From Comamonadaceae bacterium (GTDB lineage: Bacteria > Pseudomonadota > Gammaproteobacteria > Burkholderiales > Burkholderiaceae): DNA of 20,154 nucleotides. Under the pieces are notes generated by a model that worked only from the letters and a program-made list of their open reading frames with translations, was not told where the DNA came from and searched no databases. The stretch is from contig CANKOT010000034.1 of assembly GCA_947484245.1 (NCBI GenBank), positions 1 through 20,154 of the forward strand, in the 5' to 3' direction. A program made the position numbers and the translations under genes. This document shows positions 8,801 through 16,246 of the stretch, piece after piece. Within the stretch, counting starts at the first letter, position 1; the number at the start of each line of letters is the position of its first letter.

Positions 8801-9345
8801 GCTTTCAGCTTTACAACGAGATGCTCAACGAAGCGGTGCGCTGCTTGAAACTAGGCAAAGAGCCCGACTTGCTCAGCCCCTTGTCTGCTGCCACTGACAT
8901 CAATTTGCACGCGCCGGCCCTGTTGCCCAACGACTATTGCGGCGATGTGCATTTGCGTTTGTCGTTTTATAAAAAACTGGCAACTGCCAAAACATCCGAT
9001 CAAATTGATGGCCTGCTAGAAGAAATAGTCGACCGCTTCGGCAAATTGCCAGCGCAAGCTCAAACCTTGATGGACGTGCACCGTTTGCGCGTTCTCAGCG
9101 TACCTTATGGCGTGGTGAAGGTCGATGCATCGCCTGGTGTCATTGTGATCAGCTTCAAGCCCAACCCGCCCATTGAGCCCCTGCGTATCATTGAGTTGAT
9201 TCAAAAGAACCGGCACATTCAATTGGCTGGCAACGACAAGCTGCGCATTGAACGTGAGCTGCCCGACCCCAAAGCGCGAGCGCAAATGGTGCGCGATATT
9301 TTGCGCTCACTGGGTCAACCCAAAGTTGAGAAAGTGGAAGGATAA
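5839..9345 (+). CDS. mfd: Mfd, transcription-repair coupling factor
   Basis: An ATP-dependent DNA translocase that removes RNA polymerase stalled at lesions and recruits UvrA for nucleotide excision repair. From ATG 5839 it is 1168 residues, close to the E. coli length. Order: UvrB-like N-terminal domains with a damage-recognition homology region (about 1-340); a variable middle; the RNA-polymerase-interacting CarD-like domain (about 489-560, GDPVVHNAHGIGRY); the helicase core with Walker A GDVGFGKTE at about 645-653, DEEH at 746-749, TATPIPRT, and motif VI QLHQLRGRVGRS at about 912; and the C-terminal TRCF domain. The frame extends upstream to a TTG at 5803, but the ATG at 5839 follows GGAG and begins the conserved MQLPALSLGKRFTLP segment. 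serB follows immediately. Confidence 0.97.
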   Translation: MQLPALSLGKRFTLPRPMGSADAVLLAQLAEREKAQGRLTAVVTADAADTQRLMDEVAFFAPGLRCAIFPDWETLPYDTFSPHQDLISERLATLWRINQRDKSDGADLVFIPATTALYRLAPPSFLAGYTFQFKTKQKLDEAKLKAQLTLAGYNHVSQVVSPGEYAVRGGLIDLFPMGSQVPYRVDLFDNEIDSIRTFDPDTQRSLYPVPEVRLLPGREFPMDEAARAKFRSRWRELLEGDPTKSRIYKDIGNGVATAGIEYYLPLFFEETATVFDYLGARTDAPATLVLHGDLEPAFQRFWQDTKDRYRLVQGDPERPALPPEALFLSAEQFYTGTNQHAQLALRQVATEGTESNSDNTLAQALPDLTVVRGAEEPLAKLQAHIRNTAHRVLILAESKGRRESLLDFLRASGLNPPAFDDLKEFQDSDEQLGIATAALNSGFHWFEAGIDLVTETELFAAGVSTRRRKKQEQVSDVEALIKDLSELNVGDPVVHNAHGIGRYRGLVNMDLGEKNPDGTPAVQEFLHLEYADKATLYVPVSQLQLIGRYTGVSADEAPLHRLGSGQWEKAKRKAAEQVRDSAAELLNIYARRAAREGHPFRYSPQDYEVFANDFGFDETADQNAAIHAVIQDMISPRPMDRLVCGDVGFGKTEVALRAAFVAVTGGKQVAILAPTTLLAEQHFQTLKDRFSKWPVKVAEVSRFRSTKEVNEALKGLADGTVDIVVGTHKLLSESTKFKNLGLLVIDEEHRFGVRHKEAMKAMRAEVDVLTLTATPIPRTLGMALEGIRDLSVIATAPQRRLAIKTFVRNEGVGVIREAVLRELKRGGQVYFLHNEVDTIENRRQKLEELLPEARIAVAHGKMPERDLEKVMRDFVAQRYNILLCSTIIETGIDVPTANTIVISRADKFGLAQLHQLRGRVGRSHHQAYAYLMVPEIDGLTKQASQRLDAIQQMEELGSGFYLAMHDLEIRGAGEVLGENQSGNMLEIGFQLYNEMLNEAVRCLKLGKEPDLLSPLSAATDINLHAPALLPNDYCGDVHLRLSFYKKLATAKTSDQIDGLLEEIVDRFGKLPAQAQTLMDVHRLRVLSVPYGVVKVDASPGVIVISFKPNPPIEPLRIIELIQKNRHIQLAGNDKLRIERELPDPKARAQMVRDILRSLGQPKVEKVEG

Positions 9346-9347
9346 GA

Positions 9348-10055
9348 ATGAGCCATCCAACATCATTTCAAGGCATGACCGTGAAGGGCTTCACGCCGCC
9401 ACTGCGCATGAGCAACTTCAAGCTCATTGCCTTTGACATGGACTCCACGCTCATTAACATTGAATGCGTGGACGAAATAGCCGATGCTGCTGGCCGCAAA
9501 GCCGAAGTAGCCGCCATCACAGAAGCAGCCATGCGCGGCGAAATTACCGACTACAAAGACAGCTTGCGCAGGCGCGTGGCCTTGCTCAAGGGCGTCACGG
9601 TGGCACACATGGAAGAGGTCTTGAACCAAAGACTGCAACTCAACCCTGGGGCAGAGAAGTTGGTCAAAGCCTGTCAAGCCGCAGGCATGAAGGTCTTGTT
9701 GGTTTCTGGTGGTTTTACCTTCTTCACCGACCAGGTGCGCGACCGCTTGGGCATCAACTGGACGCGCTCCAATGTGCTGGAAGTGGTCAATGGCGAACTA
9801 ACGGGCCGCATGGTAGACCAAGAGTGGGGCGACATTTGCGACGGCGAAGAAAAACGCAAAATGCTTTTGCAAACTTGCGCCCTGATGGGCATTGAAGCAT
9901 CTCAAGCGATTGCCATGGGTGATGGCGCCAACGATTTGCCCATGATGGGTGTGGCCGGTTTGTCTGTGGCCTATCACGCCAAGCCCAAGGTGCGTGAACA
10001 AGCCATGGTGGCCATTGAAGAAGGTGGGCTAGACCGTTTGTTGGAAGTTTTTTAA
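9348..10055 (+). CDS. serB: SerB, phosphoserine phosphatase
   Basis: Hydrolyses L-phosphoserine to serine, the last step of serine biosynthesis. A HAD-superfamily protein of 235 residues: motif I DMDST with Asp30 (nucleophile) and Asp32, a SGGFTFF motif II, and motif IV GDGANDLPM with Asp192 and Asp196. It lacks the long N-terminal ACT-like extension of E. coli SerB. The ATG at 9348 lies two bases after the mfd stop and is preceded by GGAAGGATAAG, a strong ribosome site inside the end of mfd, so it is translationally coupled. Met10 and Met21 are alternative starts with weaker sites. Its stop overlaps the end of the converging phosphatase gene by four bases. Confidence 0.93.
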   Translation: MSHPTSFQGMTVKGFTPPLRMSNFKLIAFDMDSTLINIECVDEIADAAGRKAEVAAITEAAMRGEITDYKDSLRRRVALLKGVTVAHMEEVLNQRLQLNPGAEKLVKACQAAGMKVLLVSGGFTFFTDQVRDRLGINWTRSNVLEVVNGELTGRMVDQEWGDICDGEEKRKMLLQTCALMGIEASQAIAMGDGANDLPMMGVAGLSVAYHAKPKVREQAMVAIEEGGLDRLLEVF

Positions 10056-11671
10056 GCTTTGCGGTGCACTTGCGGCACCCCTGCTTCCACTTCAAACTTG
10101 GCCAGCGTCTCAATTTTTGTTTCTGGCTGACGCACATCGTCTACCACGCGCAGTTCGGTTTGAATTTGCCTGGCTGTAAATTCCACCACGCCATAACCTT
10201 TGCGCTCACTGTCGGCAAAAATAAAATGCGGATTTTCGGCCAAGCGCGCTGCCAATTTTGCGTTGCCAGCCGATCGCGCCGTGATGCCTGCACCACAAAA
10301 CTCCACGCCCACCTTGGCGCTGTCGTCTTTGTAGGCATCGGCCATGACATGACCCACCCAGTTTTCGTGCACATCACCACCAATGAGAACTGGGTTTTTG
10401 AGGGCGTTGTTTTGCATGGATTGCGTCATTTGCTGACGCGCAGCCGAATAACCATCCCAGCCGTCATTCCACAAATTGAGGCCCGCACCAATTCGAAAAT
10501 CGCGACGCCCAAAAATGGTTTGCTGCGCCACCACGTTCCAAGGCCGCGCATCTGTTTGGGCCTTGGCAAAGGCTTGGTCTAGCCACTGCGATTGCTGTGC
10601 GCCCAACAAACTTCGTTTGGGGTTGAACCAATCTTCACACTGATCTGGATTGACAAAACCTGAGCCATAGCCCTCAGCTCTGTTGCAAACTTGCCTGTCT
10701 CGGTATTGCCTGTCGTCCAGCAAATAAATGTTGGCCAATTTGCCGAAAGCAACCTGGCCGTAAATTCGCAATTCAGCGCCTTGTGCCAAGCCCTGTATCG
10801 ATTGGGTTAGTGCACTGGCCCGCAGAGGCATGTGCTCGTAAAAGGCTTGGTAGGCCCGGGCTCGCTGCGCTGCAAAGTTGAAGCTGATATTGCCACTTTG
10901 GCCGCGCTCTAGTCCAGCGTAGTCGTTTGACACTTCGTGATCGTCCCAAGTGATCAGCCATGGGCACTGCGCGTGCATGGCTTGCAAGCCCTTCTCGCTT
11001 TTGTGCAGGGCGTATCTTTCGCGGTAATCGACAAGGCTGCGCACCCATCCACCTGTGGGCAAACGCACGGGATTGGCGGCATTGATGTACTCGTAAATGT
11101 AATCACCTAAAAACAAAACCAAGTCGAGGTTTTCTTGACACATGTGATGGTAAGCACTGAAGTAACCATGCTCCCAGCGCTGGCACGAGGCATAGGCTAC
11201 GCGCAATTTTTGCACCATGGCTTCAGGGTGCGGCAAGGTGCGCGTGCGCCCTGTTGTGCTTTGTTCATCGCCAAATTGAAAGCGGTAGTAATACCATCGG
11301 TCGCTTTGCAATCCATCTAGCTCCAAGTGCACCGAATGTGCCAAAGATGCCAGCGCCACCACTTGGCCCACGCGGCGATTGACTTTGAAGCCTTCATCGT
11401 CTGCCACCTCCCATTTGACAGACACATTGCCTTGTGAAAATTCGAGGTTGCCGCTGCCCGCATCGGGCATGAGCCTCGTCCACAGCACCACCGAATGGTG
11501 GTTGGGTGAGCCACTGGCCACGCCCAATGAAAAAGGATTGTGCTTGAGGGGCGTTTGGGCTGAAGACAAGGAATAAGTGATGGGCGCTACGGCTGCCGTA
11601 ACCCATTTCAAAATGTCACGTCTAGAAGCAACTCCAGAGCTTGGCTGTTGATGCATGTCTGGCATTTTCAA
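10052..11671 (-). CDS. PhoD-like alkaline phosphatase/phosphodiesterase, Tat-exported
   Basis: A 539-residue metallophosphoesterase of the alkaline phosphatase D family, likely hydrolysing phosphate esters in the periplasm. The N-terminus carries a twin-arginine signal, SRRDILK at 16-22, followed by a hydrophobic stretch and a possible cleavage site near residue 39. The N-terminal domain has SLGVASGSP and VVLWTRL. Metal-site motifs are VAYASCQ, LFLGDYIYEY, TWDDHEVSNDY and, near the C-terminus, IGGDVHENWVG. It is the last gene of a three-gene operon, with its ATG overlapping the preceding stop by four bases (ATGA). PhoD-type enzymes are often part of the phosphate-starvation response, but no PHO box was recognised here. 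The true substrate is unknown. Confidence 0.9.
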   Translation of the reverse strand: MKMPDMHQQPSSGVASRRDILKWVTAAVAPITYSLSSAQTPLKHNPFSLGVASGSPNHHSVVLWTRLMPDAGSGNLEFSQGNVSVKWEVADDEGFKVNRRVGQVVALASLAHSVHLELDGLQSDRWYYYRFQFGDEQSTTGRTRTLPHPEAMVQKLRVAYASCQRWEHGYFSAYHHMCQENLDLVLFLGDYIYEYINAANPVRLPTGGWVRSLVDYRERYALHKSEKGLQAMHAQCPWLITWDDHEVSNDYAGLERGQSGNISFNFAAQRARAYQAFYEHMPLRASALTQSIQGLAQGAELRIYGQVAFGKLANIYLLDDRQYRDRQVCNRAEGYGSGFVNPDQCEDWFNPKRSLLGAQQSQWLDQAFAKAQTDARPWNVVAQQTIFGRRDFRIGAGLNLWNDGWDGYSAARQQMTQSMQNNALKNPVLIGGDVHENWVGHVMADAYKDDSAKVGVEFCGAGITARSAGNAKLAARLAENPHFIFADSERKGYGVVEFTARQIQTELRVVDDVRQPETKIETLAKFEVEAGVPQVHRKA

Positions 11672-12495
11672 TTTGAAGCCAACCAGGTTTTGAGCAAGGC
11701 GTTGAATTGTTCTGGCTTTGAACTCATGACCCAGTGACCTGTGTCAAACCCTTCAACTTGGGAGCCTGGATAAGAATTGATTTTTTCAAGCCATTTCTCA
11801 GAGTGAAACATGAAGGGCTTTCGTTTGCCATAGATGTAAAGCATGGGCCGTGCGGTGGGCAATATCTTCAGTGCATTGCACGCAGAGGCCATGCCATCCA
11901 AGGCCCCCATCCACTTCATGGCGTAAGGCGCATTCATGCCTACGTGCATTTCTTCAATAGGGCTGGGGCAGCGCAAAGCTTTGGCCATAGAGCGGGTCAT
12001 TCGGTTGGCCAAAGGACGGCCCCAAGAACCCAATACATGGGCCACTTGCCACGCAATGGCCAGCCAAATTTGGTAGCTGAACACAGCCCATTTGGCTTTG
12101 GCACTCAATGAAGCCGTGAGCGCTCTGGAATTGTGATCGCCCACATCGACAGCCACCATGCGACTCACGCGCTCAGGATGCGTGGCCGCATACTCGTAAC
12201 CAAATACACAGCCCCAATCGTGCAACACCAAGCTAACTGGTTTGTCTGGGCTAACTTGCTCAAGTACCTCATGAATTAAGGCCACCATTGCGGTCAACGA
12301 CTTGGGTGGGAGTGGCGCTTTTGAGTCAAACGCTGGCAATGTGAAGCGCACGCATTGGTGGCTTTCCTTCAGTGAGTTGACTGTGTCGTTCCAGAGCGCA
12401 AGCGTGTCTGGCCAACCATGCAACATGAGCAGCGTTTCCGGGCCCTTGCCTTCAATGAGAATGTCAACGCCCTGAATGTTCATGGGGTAGTTCAA
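11668..12495 (-). CDS. Epoxide hydrolase/haloalkane dehalogenase-like alpha/beta hydrolase
   Basis: A 275-residue alpha/beta hydrolase whose nucleophile elbow reads HDWG, with Asp93 as nucleophile in place of Ser. This is characteristic of epoxide hydrolases and haloalkane dehalogenases. The oxyanion motif HGWPD (26-30) favours the epoxide-hydrolase type (HGxP). The catalytic His is likely His254 (DTGHW). The strand after the cap domain reads YIYGKRKPFMFH, without the usual Asp/Glu of the triad, so the acid must lie elsewhere or be absent. No signal peptide is seen. It overlaps both neighbours by four bases in the operon aminotransferase-hydrolase-phosphatase. The substrate cannot be told from sequence. 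Confidence 0.85.
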   Translation of the reverse strand: MNYPMNIQGVDILIEGKGPETLLMLHGWPDTLALWNDTVNSLKESHQCVRFTLPAFDSKAPLPPKSLTAMVALIHEVLEQVSPDKPVSLVLHDWGCVFGYEYAATHPERVSRMVAVDVGDHNSRALTASLSAKAKWAVFSYQIWLAIAWQVAHVLGSWGRPLANRMTRSMAKALRCPSPIEEMHVGMNAPYAMKWMGALDGMASACNALKILPTARPMLYIYGKRKPFMFHSEKWLEKINSYPGSQVEGFDTGHWVMSSKPEQFNALLKTWLASN

Positions 12496-13691
12496 GCCAT
12501 TGCCTGCTTGAGCCGATCGACACCTTCCAAAATTTTGTCTTCACCCACCGTGGCAAAACTGAATCGCAAAGTGCTGTGATCTGGATTTTGGCAATAGAAC
12601 GGAGCGCCGGGTACAAAAGCTACACCTTTGTCGATGGCCAATTTGGCAAAGGCATTCCCGTCTTTCACTTTGCCGCCTGCGCCAGTGAGGCTGGCCCAGA
12701 CAAACAAGCCACCCTGCGGTTGCACAAATGAAATGGCATCGCCTAAATTTTGGCGAAGTGCATCGCACATGGTTTGGGCCCGCACCGCATAAACCTTGCG
12801 CACATTGTCTAAGGTGGCTGGCATGCGGCCTGCCTTCAAGTATTGGGCTGCAGTGGCTTGTGCAAAGGTACTGGTGTGGGCATCGCTAAATTGTTTGCAC
12901 ATAACTGCGCGGCTTAAGAGTTCGGAAGGGGCAATCATCCAACCCACTCGCAGGCCGGGGCTGAGCACCTTCGACAAAGAGCCACAGTGAACCAGCCACT
13001 CGCGGCTGCCTGGCACTTGCGCGCTCAAGGCCAACAAACTGAGCGGTGGCGCATCCTTAAAATACAAATCGCCGTAGGGATCGTCTTCGACCATCAAGGT
13101 TTGGTATTTGACCGCCAATTCAAGCAACTTTTTACGGCGCTCTAAACTGAGCAATGCGCCAGTCGGGTTGCCAAATGTGGGAATGACATAAACAAATTTG
13201 GGCTTGTGTTCTGCAATGAGTTTTTCAAGCGCCTCCGTATCGACACCGTTGCCATCGACCGGTGCAGAAATAAGTTGCGCGCCATACAACCTGAAGCACT
13301 GAATGGTGGCCAAGAATGTGGGGCCTTCCACAATCACTTTGTCGCCCGGGCTGATCATGGTTTTGCCAATGAGGTCGAGCGCTTGCTGGCTGCCCGTAGT
13401 CACAATAAGCTGTTCGGGCGTGATGCCCTGCACACCCTTGTGCTGCATGAAATGCGAAAGCTGCTCACGGAGCGGGCCATAGCCTTCAGTCGCACCATAT
13501 TGAAGTGCGGCACCGGGTTCTTGCGACAAGGCCAATGAAGAAGCCTCGCGAATGCCTTCCACATCAAACATGGCGCTGTCGGGAAAACCTCCGGCAAAGC
13601 TGATGATGCCGGGCTTGCCCAGAAGTTTGAACAACTCCCGAATGGCTGAAGTCTCGACATTGTTCAAACGATCGGCAAATTGCAAGGACAT
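12492..13691 (-). CDS. PLP-dependent aminotransferase, class I/II (LysN/2-aminoadipate type)
   Basis: A 399-residue fold-type I aminotransferase that would move an amino group between an amino acid and a 2-oxo acid in the cytoplasm. Cofactor residues are visible: GNPTG with Asn175, EDDPYGDLY with Asp204 and Tyr206, and the Schiff-base Lys241 in GSLSKVLSPGLRVGWM. A C-terminal Arg in TLRFSF should bind the substrate carboxylate. SFAGGFPD near residue 31 and LQYGATEGYGPLRE at about 63-76 are typical of the 2-aminoadipate/aromatic/branched-chain (ARO8/LysN, MocR-related) subgroup. There is no N-terminal DNA-binding domain, so it is an enzyme rather than a MocR regulator. It is first in a tightly overlapping operon and is divergent from nth. 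Confidence 0.9.
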   Translation of the reverse strand: MSLQFADRLNNVETSAIRELFKLLGKPGIISFAGGFPDSAMFDVEGIREASSLALSQEPGAALQYGATEGYGPLREQLSHFMQHKGVQGITPEQLIVTTGSQQALDLIGKTMISPGDKVIVEGPTFLATIQCFRLYGAQLISAPVDGNGVDTEALEKLIAEHKPKFVYVIPTFGNPTGALLSLERRKKLLELAVKYQTLMVEDDPYGDLYFKDAPPLSLLALSAQVPGSREWLVHCGSLSKVLSPGLRVGWMIAPSELLSRAVMCKQFSDAHTSTFAQATAAQYLKAGRMPATLDNVRKVYAVRAQTMCDALRQNLGDAISFVQPQGGLFVWASLTGAGGKVKDGNAFAKLAIDKGVAFVPGAPFYCQNPDHSTLRFSFATVGEDKILEGVDRLKQAMA

Positions 13692-13783
13692 GGTGTATCT
13701 TCCACAAAACTCAATTGTTATTCGAAGTCTATTCTGACTTCAATTGACTCGGCTATTTCGCCATTTTGCTGATATTTTCACTC
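13692..13783. promoter_or_regulatory. Divergent region with operator-like palindrome
   Basis: GAAGTC (13724-13729) and GACTTC (13736-13741) form a perfect 6-bp inverted repeat with a 6-base spacer. CAATTG copies flank it at 13712-13717 and 13741-13746. On the minus strand TTGAAG, 17 bases, TAACAA could be a weak promoter for the aminotransferase operon, and it overlaps the palindrome. The position fits a regulator site, but no regulator gene is adjacent. Confidence 0.35.
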
Positions 13784-14416
13784 ATGAACGCTCACAACAT
13801 CGAACTCTTTTTTCAGACCCTGAAGGAAGCCAACCCAACACCCACCACCGAGCTGGCCTATACCTCGGTGTTTGAACTCCTCACGGCCGTGTTGTTGTCG
13901 GCGCAGGCCACCGATGTGAGCGTGAACAAGGCCACCCGAAAGCTTTTTCCGGTGGCCAACACACCCGCTGCCATTTTGGCCTTGGGGCAAGATGGCCTCG
14001 AGAGCTATATCAAGACCATCGGCTTGTACCGAAACAAAGCCAGCAACCTGCTCAAAACATGCCAAATACTCGTTGAACAACATGGTGGTCAGGTACCCCG
14101 CTCCCGCGAAGCATTGGAAGCTTTGCCAGGTGTGGGCCGCAAAACTGCCAACGTGGTGTTGAACGTGGCCTTTGGTGAGCCCACCATGGCAGTCGACACG
14201 CACATCTTCAGGTTGGGCAACAGAACAGGTTTAGCACCGGGCAAAAACCCACTGCAAGTAGAGCTCAAACTTTTAAAAAGAATCCCTGCTCAGTATTTAG
14301 AGGATGCACACAATTGGCTCATTTTGCATGGCCGCTATGTGTGTCAAGCGCGCCAGCCTTTGTGTGCTCAGTGTGCTGTTTCGGCCTATTGTAGCTTCAA
14401 GCAAAAAACGGCTTAA
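13784..14416 (+). CDS. nth: Nth, endonuclease III (DNA glycosylase/AP lyase)
   Basis: Removes oxidised pyrimidines from DNA and cuts the abasic site, in base excision repair. From ATG 13784 the protein is 210 residues, and key positions coincide with E. coli Nth: the helix-hairpin-helix LPGVGRKTA with catalytic Lys120, catalytic Asp138 in VDTHIFR, and the 4Fe-4S cluster Cys187, Cys194, Cys197 and Cys203 (C-x6-C-x2-C-x5-C). The frame extends six codons upstream to a TTG at 13766. The ATG is preferred because it begins at the family's usual place. No clear ribosome site is seen. It converges with btuD; the 37-base gap holds only a small direct repeat, ACCACTGAT. Confidence 0.97.
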   Translation: MNAHNIELFFQTLKEANPTPTTELAYTSVFELLTAVLLSAQATDVSVNKATRKLFPVANTPAAILALGQDGLESYIKTIGLYRNKASNLLKTCQILVEQHGGQVPRSREALEALPGVGRKTANVVLNVAFGEPTMAVDTHIFRLGNRTGLAPGKNPLQVELKLLKRIPAQYLEDAHNWLILHGRYVCQARQPLCAQCAVSAYCSFKQKTA

Positions 14417-14453
14417 ATACCACTGATGCACCACTGATACACCAAAGAAAAAT

Positions 14454-15239
14454 CTATTTGGGCAAGGCCACCCAGCGCGTTTGGTCACCATCTTGCCACT
14501 CCCGCCATTGCAGTCGATTTTGAAAAACTGCCGACAAGGCTTGATGGGTGTCGCTTGAGTTTGGCAAGCCATCATGCACCAAGCTGCCCGCAGACATCAC
14601 CCACACTCTGTCTGCCTGCAATGCCAAGTTCAGTTCATGCAGCACGCTGACCACGGCAGCGCCTTGCTCAGTTAGGCATCTCACCCACTCCAACCAATCG
14701 GCTTGGTGCGGCAGGTCCACACCCGCCAAAGGTTCGTCCATCAAATACACATCGGCTTGTACCGCCAATGCGCGCGCCAGCAACACACGCTGACGCTCTC
14801 CGCCCGAGAGTTGTCCCAAACTGCGCAAGCGCCAATCCCAAGCCTGCACTGTTTTGAGTGCCACTTCCACCACCGCGCGGTCTTGTGCGCTGGGTGATGC
14901 CAACCAGGCTTGGTGCGGTAAGCGACCCAGCATGGTAACGTCGTATACCGTGAGGTCGTCTTGCCCGGCTTCTGCTTGTCCCAACCAGGCCAAAGTTTTG
15001 GCTCGCTCTCGGCGCTGCCAAAGTCCCCAAGGCTTGCCCATCAATTCAACCTGGCCATCAGCGGGTATCAAGCCTGCCAAGGCCTTGAGCAAGCTCGACT
15101 TGCCAGCCCCATTCGGCCCTACCAGTGCCACCCACTCACCTGAATGCAATTCAAGTGACACTTGATTGACGGCTTTGAATTCGCCATGCAAGACCGAAAT
15201 GTTGCTGGCTTTCAATGCCGTTTTAGATGAGGCGTTCAT
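14454..15239 (-). CDS. btuD: BtuD, vitamin B12 ABC transporter ATPase
   Basis: ATPase of the BtuCD importer, which drives cobalamin across the inner membrane. The 261 residues hold one ABC domain: Walker A GPNGAGKS (41-48), signature LSGGERQ (144-150), Walker B VYLMDEP (164-170), D-loop AGVD and His201 of the H-loop. It is the last gene of the btu operon, with its ATG overlapping the btuC stop by four bases. On sequence alone it could serve any FecCD-type siderophore or heme importer; the cobalamin assignment comes from the operon and its riboswitch. Confidence 0.92.
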   Translation of the reverse strand: MNASSKTALKASNISVLHGEFKAVNQVSLELHSGEWVALVGPNGAGKSSLLKALAGLIPADGQVELMGKPWGLWQRRERAKTLAWLGQAEAGQDDLTVYDVTMLGRLPHQAWLASPSAQDRAVVEVALKTVQAWDWRLRSLGQLSGGERQRVLLARALAVQADVYLMDEPLAGVDLPHQADWLEWVRCLTEQGAAVVSVLHELNLALQADRVWVMSAGSLVHDGLPNSSDTHQALSAVFQNRLQWREWQDGDQTRWVALPK

Positions 15240-16246
15240 GAGCGACCTCCGGCTTGTCCAACAGATTTTGTGCTCATGCCGCGCATGAGAAACAACATGT
15301 AGCCGCCGCCCAAAATGGCCGTTAGAACGCCCACTGGCAATTCCAACGGTGCCATGAGGCCACGCGCCAACAAGTCAGCACCGCCCAACAACACAGCACC
15401 CATGAGGCAAGACAAACTCAAGGTCTTGCCATGCACCGCTTTCACTCTGCCACGCACCAAATGCGGCGCCGCCAAACCCACAAAAGCAATCAATCCTGTT
15501 TGGGCCACAGCCGCCGCCGTGCACAAAGCCAACACCGCCAACATCAGCCAGCGCAAAGACTTCACGGGCAAACCCAAACTCAGGGCAGTGGACTCCCCCA
15601 GAGCCAAACCATCGAGCAAGGGGCTGGCCGCCACAGACACCAGCCATGACACCACCAACACAGCCAACATCAAACCACAGGCTGACCAACCCACATACGC
15701 CGTAGAGCCCAACATGAAAGATTGCACCGAGCCCTGAATTTGCGGAAACATGATCAAGAGCAGTGAAGCCATTGCACCAAACACCACGCCCACCACCACA
15801 CCGGCCAACAACAAGCGCAGCGTGTGCTGTACACCCCACGACAAAACCAAAGACAAAGCCACAGCCAACCAAGCGCCCATGAAAGCCATGCCCGTGATGC
15901 CCATGCGCATAAACCAAGGCGACATGTTGAGTTGGCTCAGCAACACCATGCCAATGGCCACCCCCAAACTGGCACCCGATGCACTGCCCAACAAATACGG
16001 ATCGGCCAATGGATTTCGAAACAAGCCTTGCGCCAATGCACCAGCCAATCCCAACAAGGCACCTGCCAAACAAGCCCCCAGGGTTCTGGGTAAACGAATG
16101 TCGGTAATCAAACTGAAATCGGCTTGAATTTGCAAACCCGCAAAGCCTTCACTGCCCACCAATGCCCCCAAGCCAACAAGCAGCAACAGCAACAAAAACA
16201 GCTGCAGTGCCAAGCCTCCGGCCGATTGATTTTTGCGCGCGTTCAT
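15236..16246 (-). CDS. btuC: BtuC, vitamin B12 ABC transporter permease (FecCD family)
   Basis: Inner-membrane permease forming the translocation path with BtuD. From ATG 16246 it is 336 residues, rich in hydrophobic segments consistent with about ten membrane helices. FecCD-family signatures are visible: RLPRTLGACLAGALLGLAGA near the N-terminus, NPLADPYLLG, and, near the C-terminus, FVGLAAPHLVR and GADLLAR. The open frame continues eight codons further to an ATG at 16270. The inner ATG is preferred because it overlaps the btuF stop as ATGA, as every other junction in this operon's permease/ATPase end does. Confidence 0.92.
   Translation of the reverse strand: MNARKNQSAGGLALQLFLLLLLLVGLGALVGSEGFAGLQIQADFSLITDIRLPRTLGACLAGALLGLAGALAQGLFRNPLADPYLLGSASGASLGVAIGMVLLSQLNMSPWFMRMGITGMAFMGAWLAVALSLVLSWGVQHTLRLLLAGVVVGVVFGAMASLLLIMFPQIQGSVQSFMLGSTAYVGWSACGLMLAVLVVSWLVSVAASPLLDGLALGESTALSLGLPVKSLRWLMLAVLALCTAAAVAQTGLIAFVGLAAPHLVRGRVKAVHGKTLSLSCLMGAVLLGGADLLARGLMAPLELPVGVLTAILGGGYMLFLMRGMSTKSVGQAGGRS

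Noticed and set aside
14417..14453. Small direct repeat ACCACTGAT between nth and btuD
   Set aside because: Two short copies only; no array, stem or T tract, so not a CRISPR or terminator.
15375..16073. 232-codon minus-strand frame inside btuC
   Set aside because: Frame-shifted shadow of btuC, rich in Gly, Val and His without family motifs.
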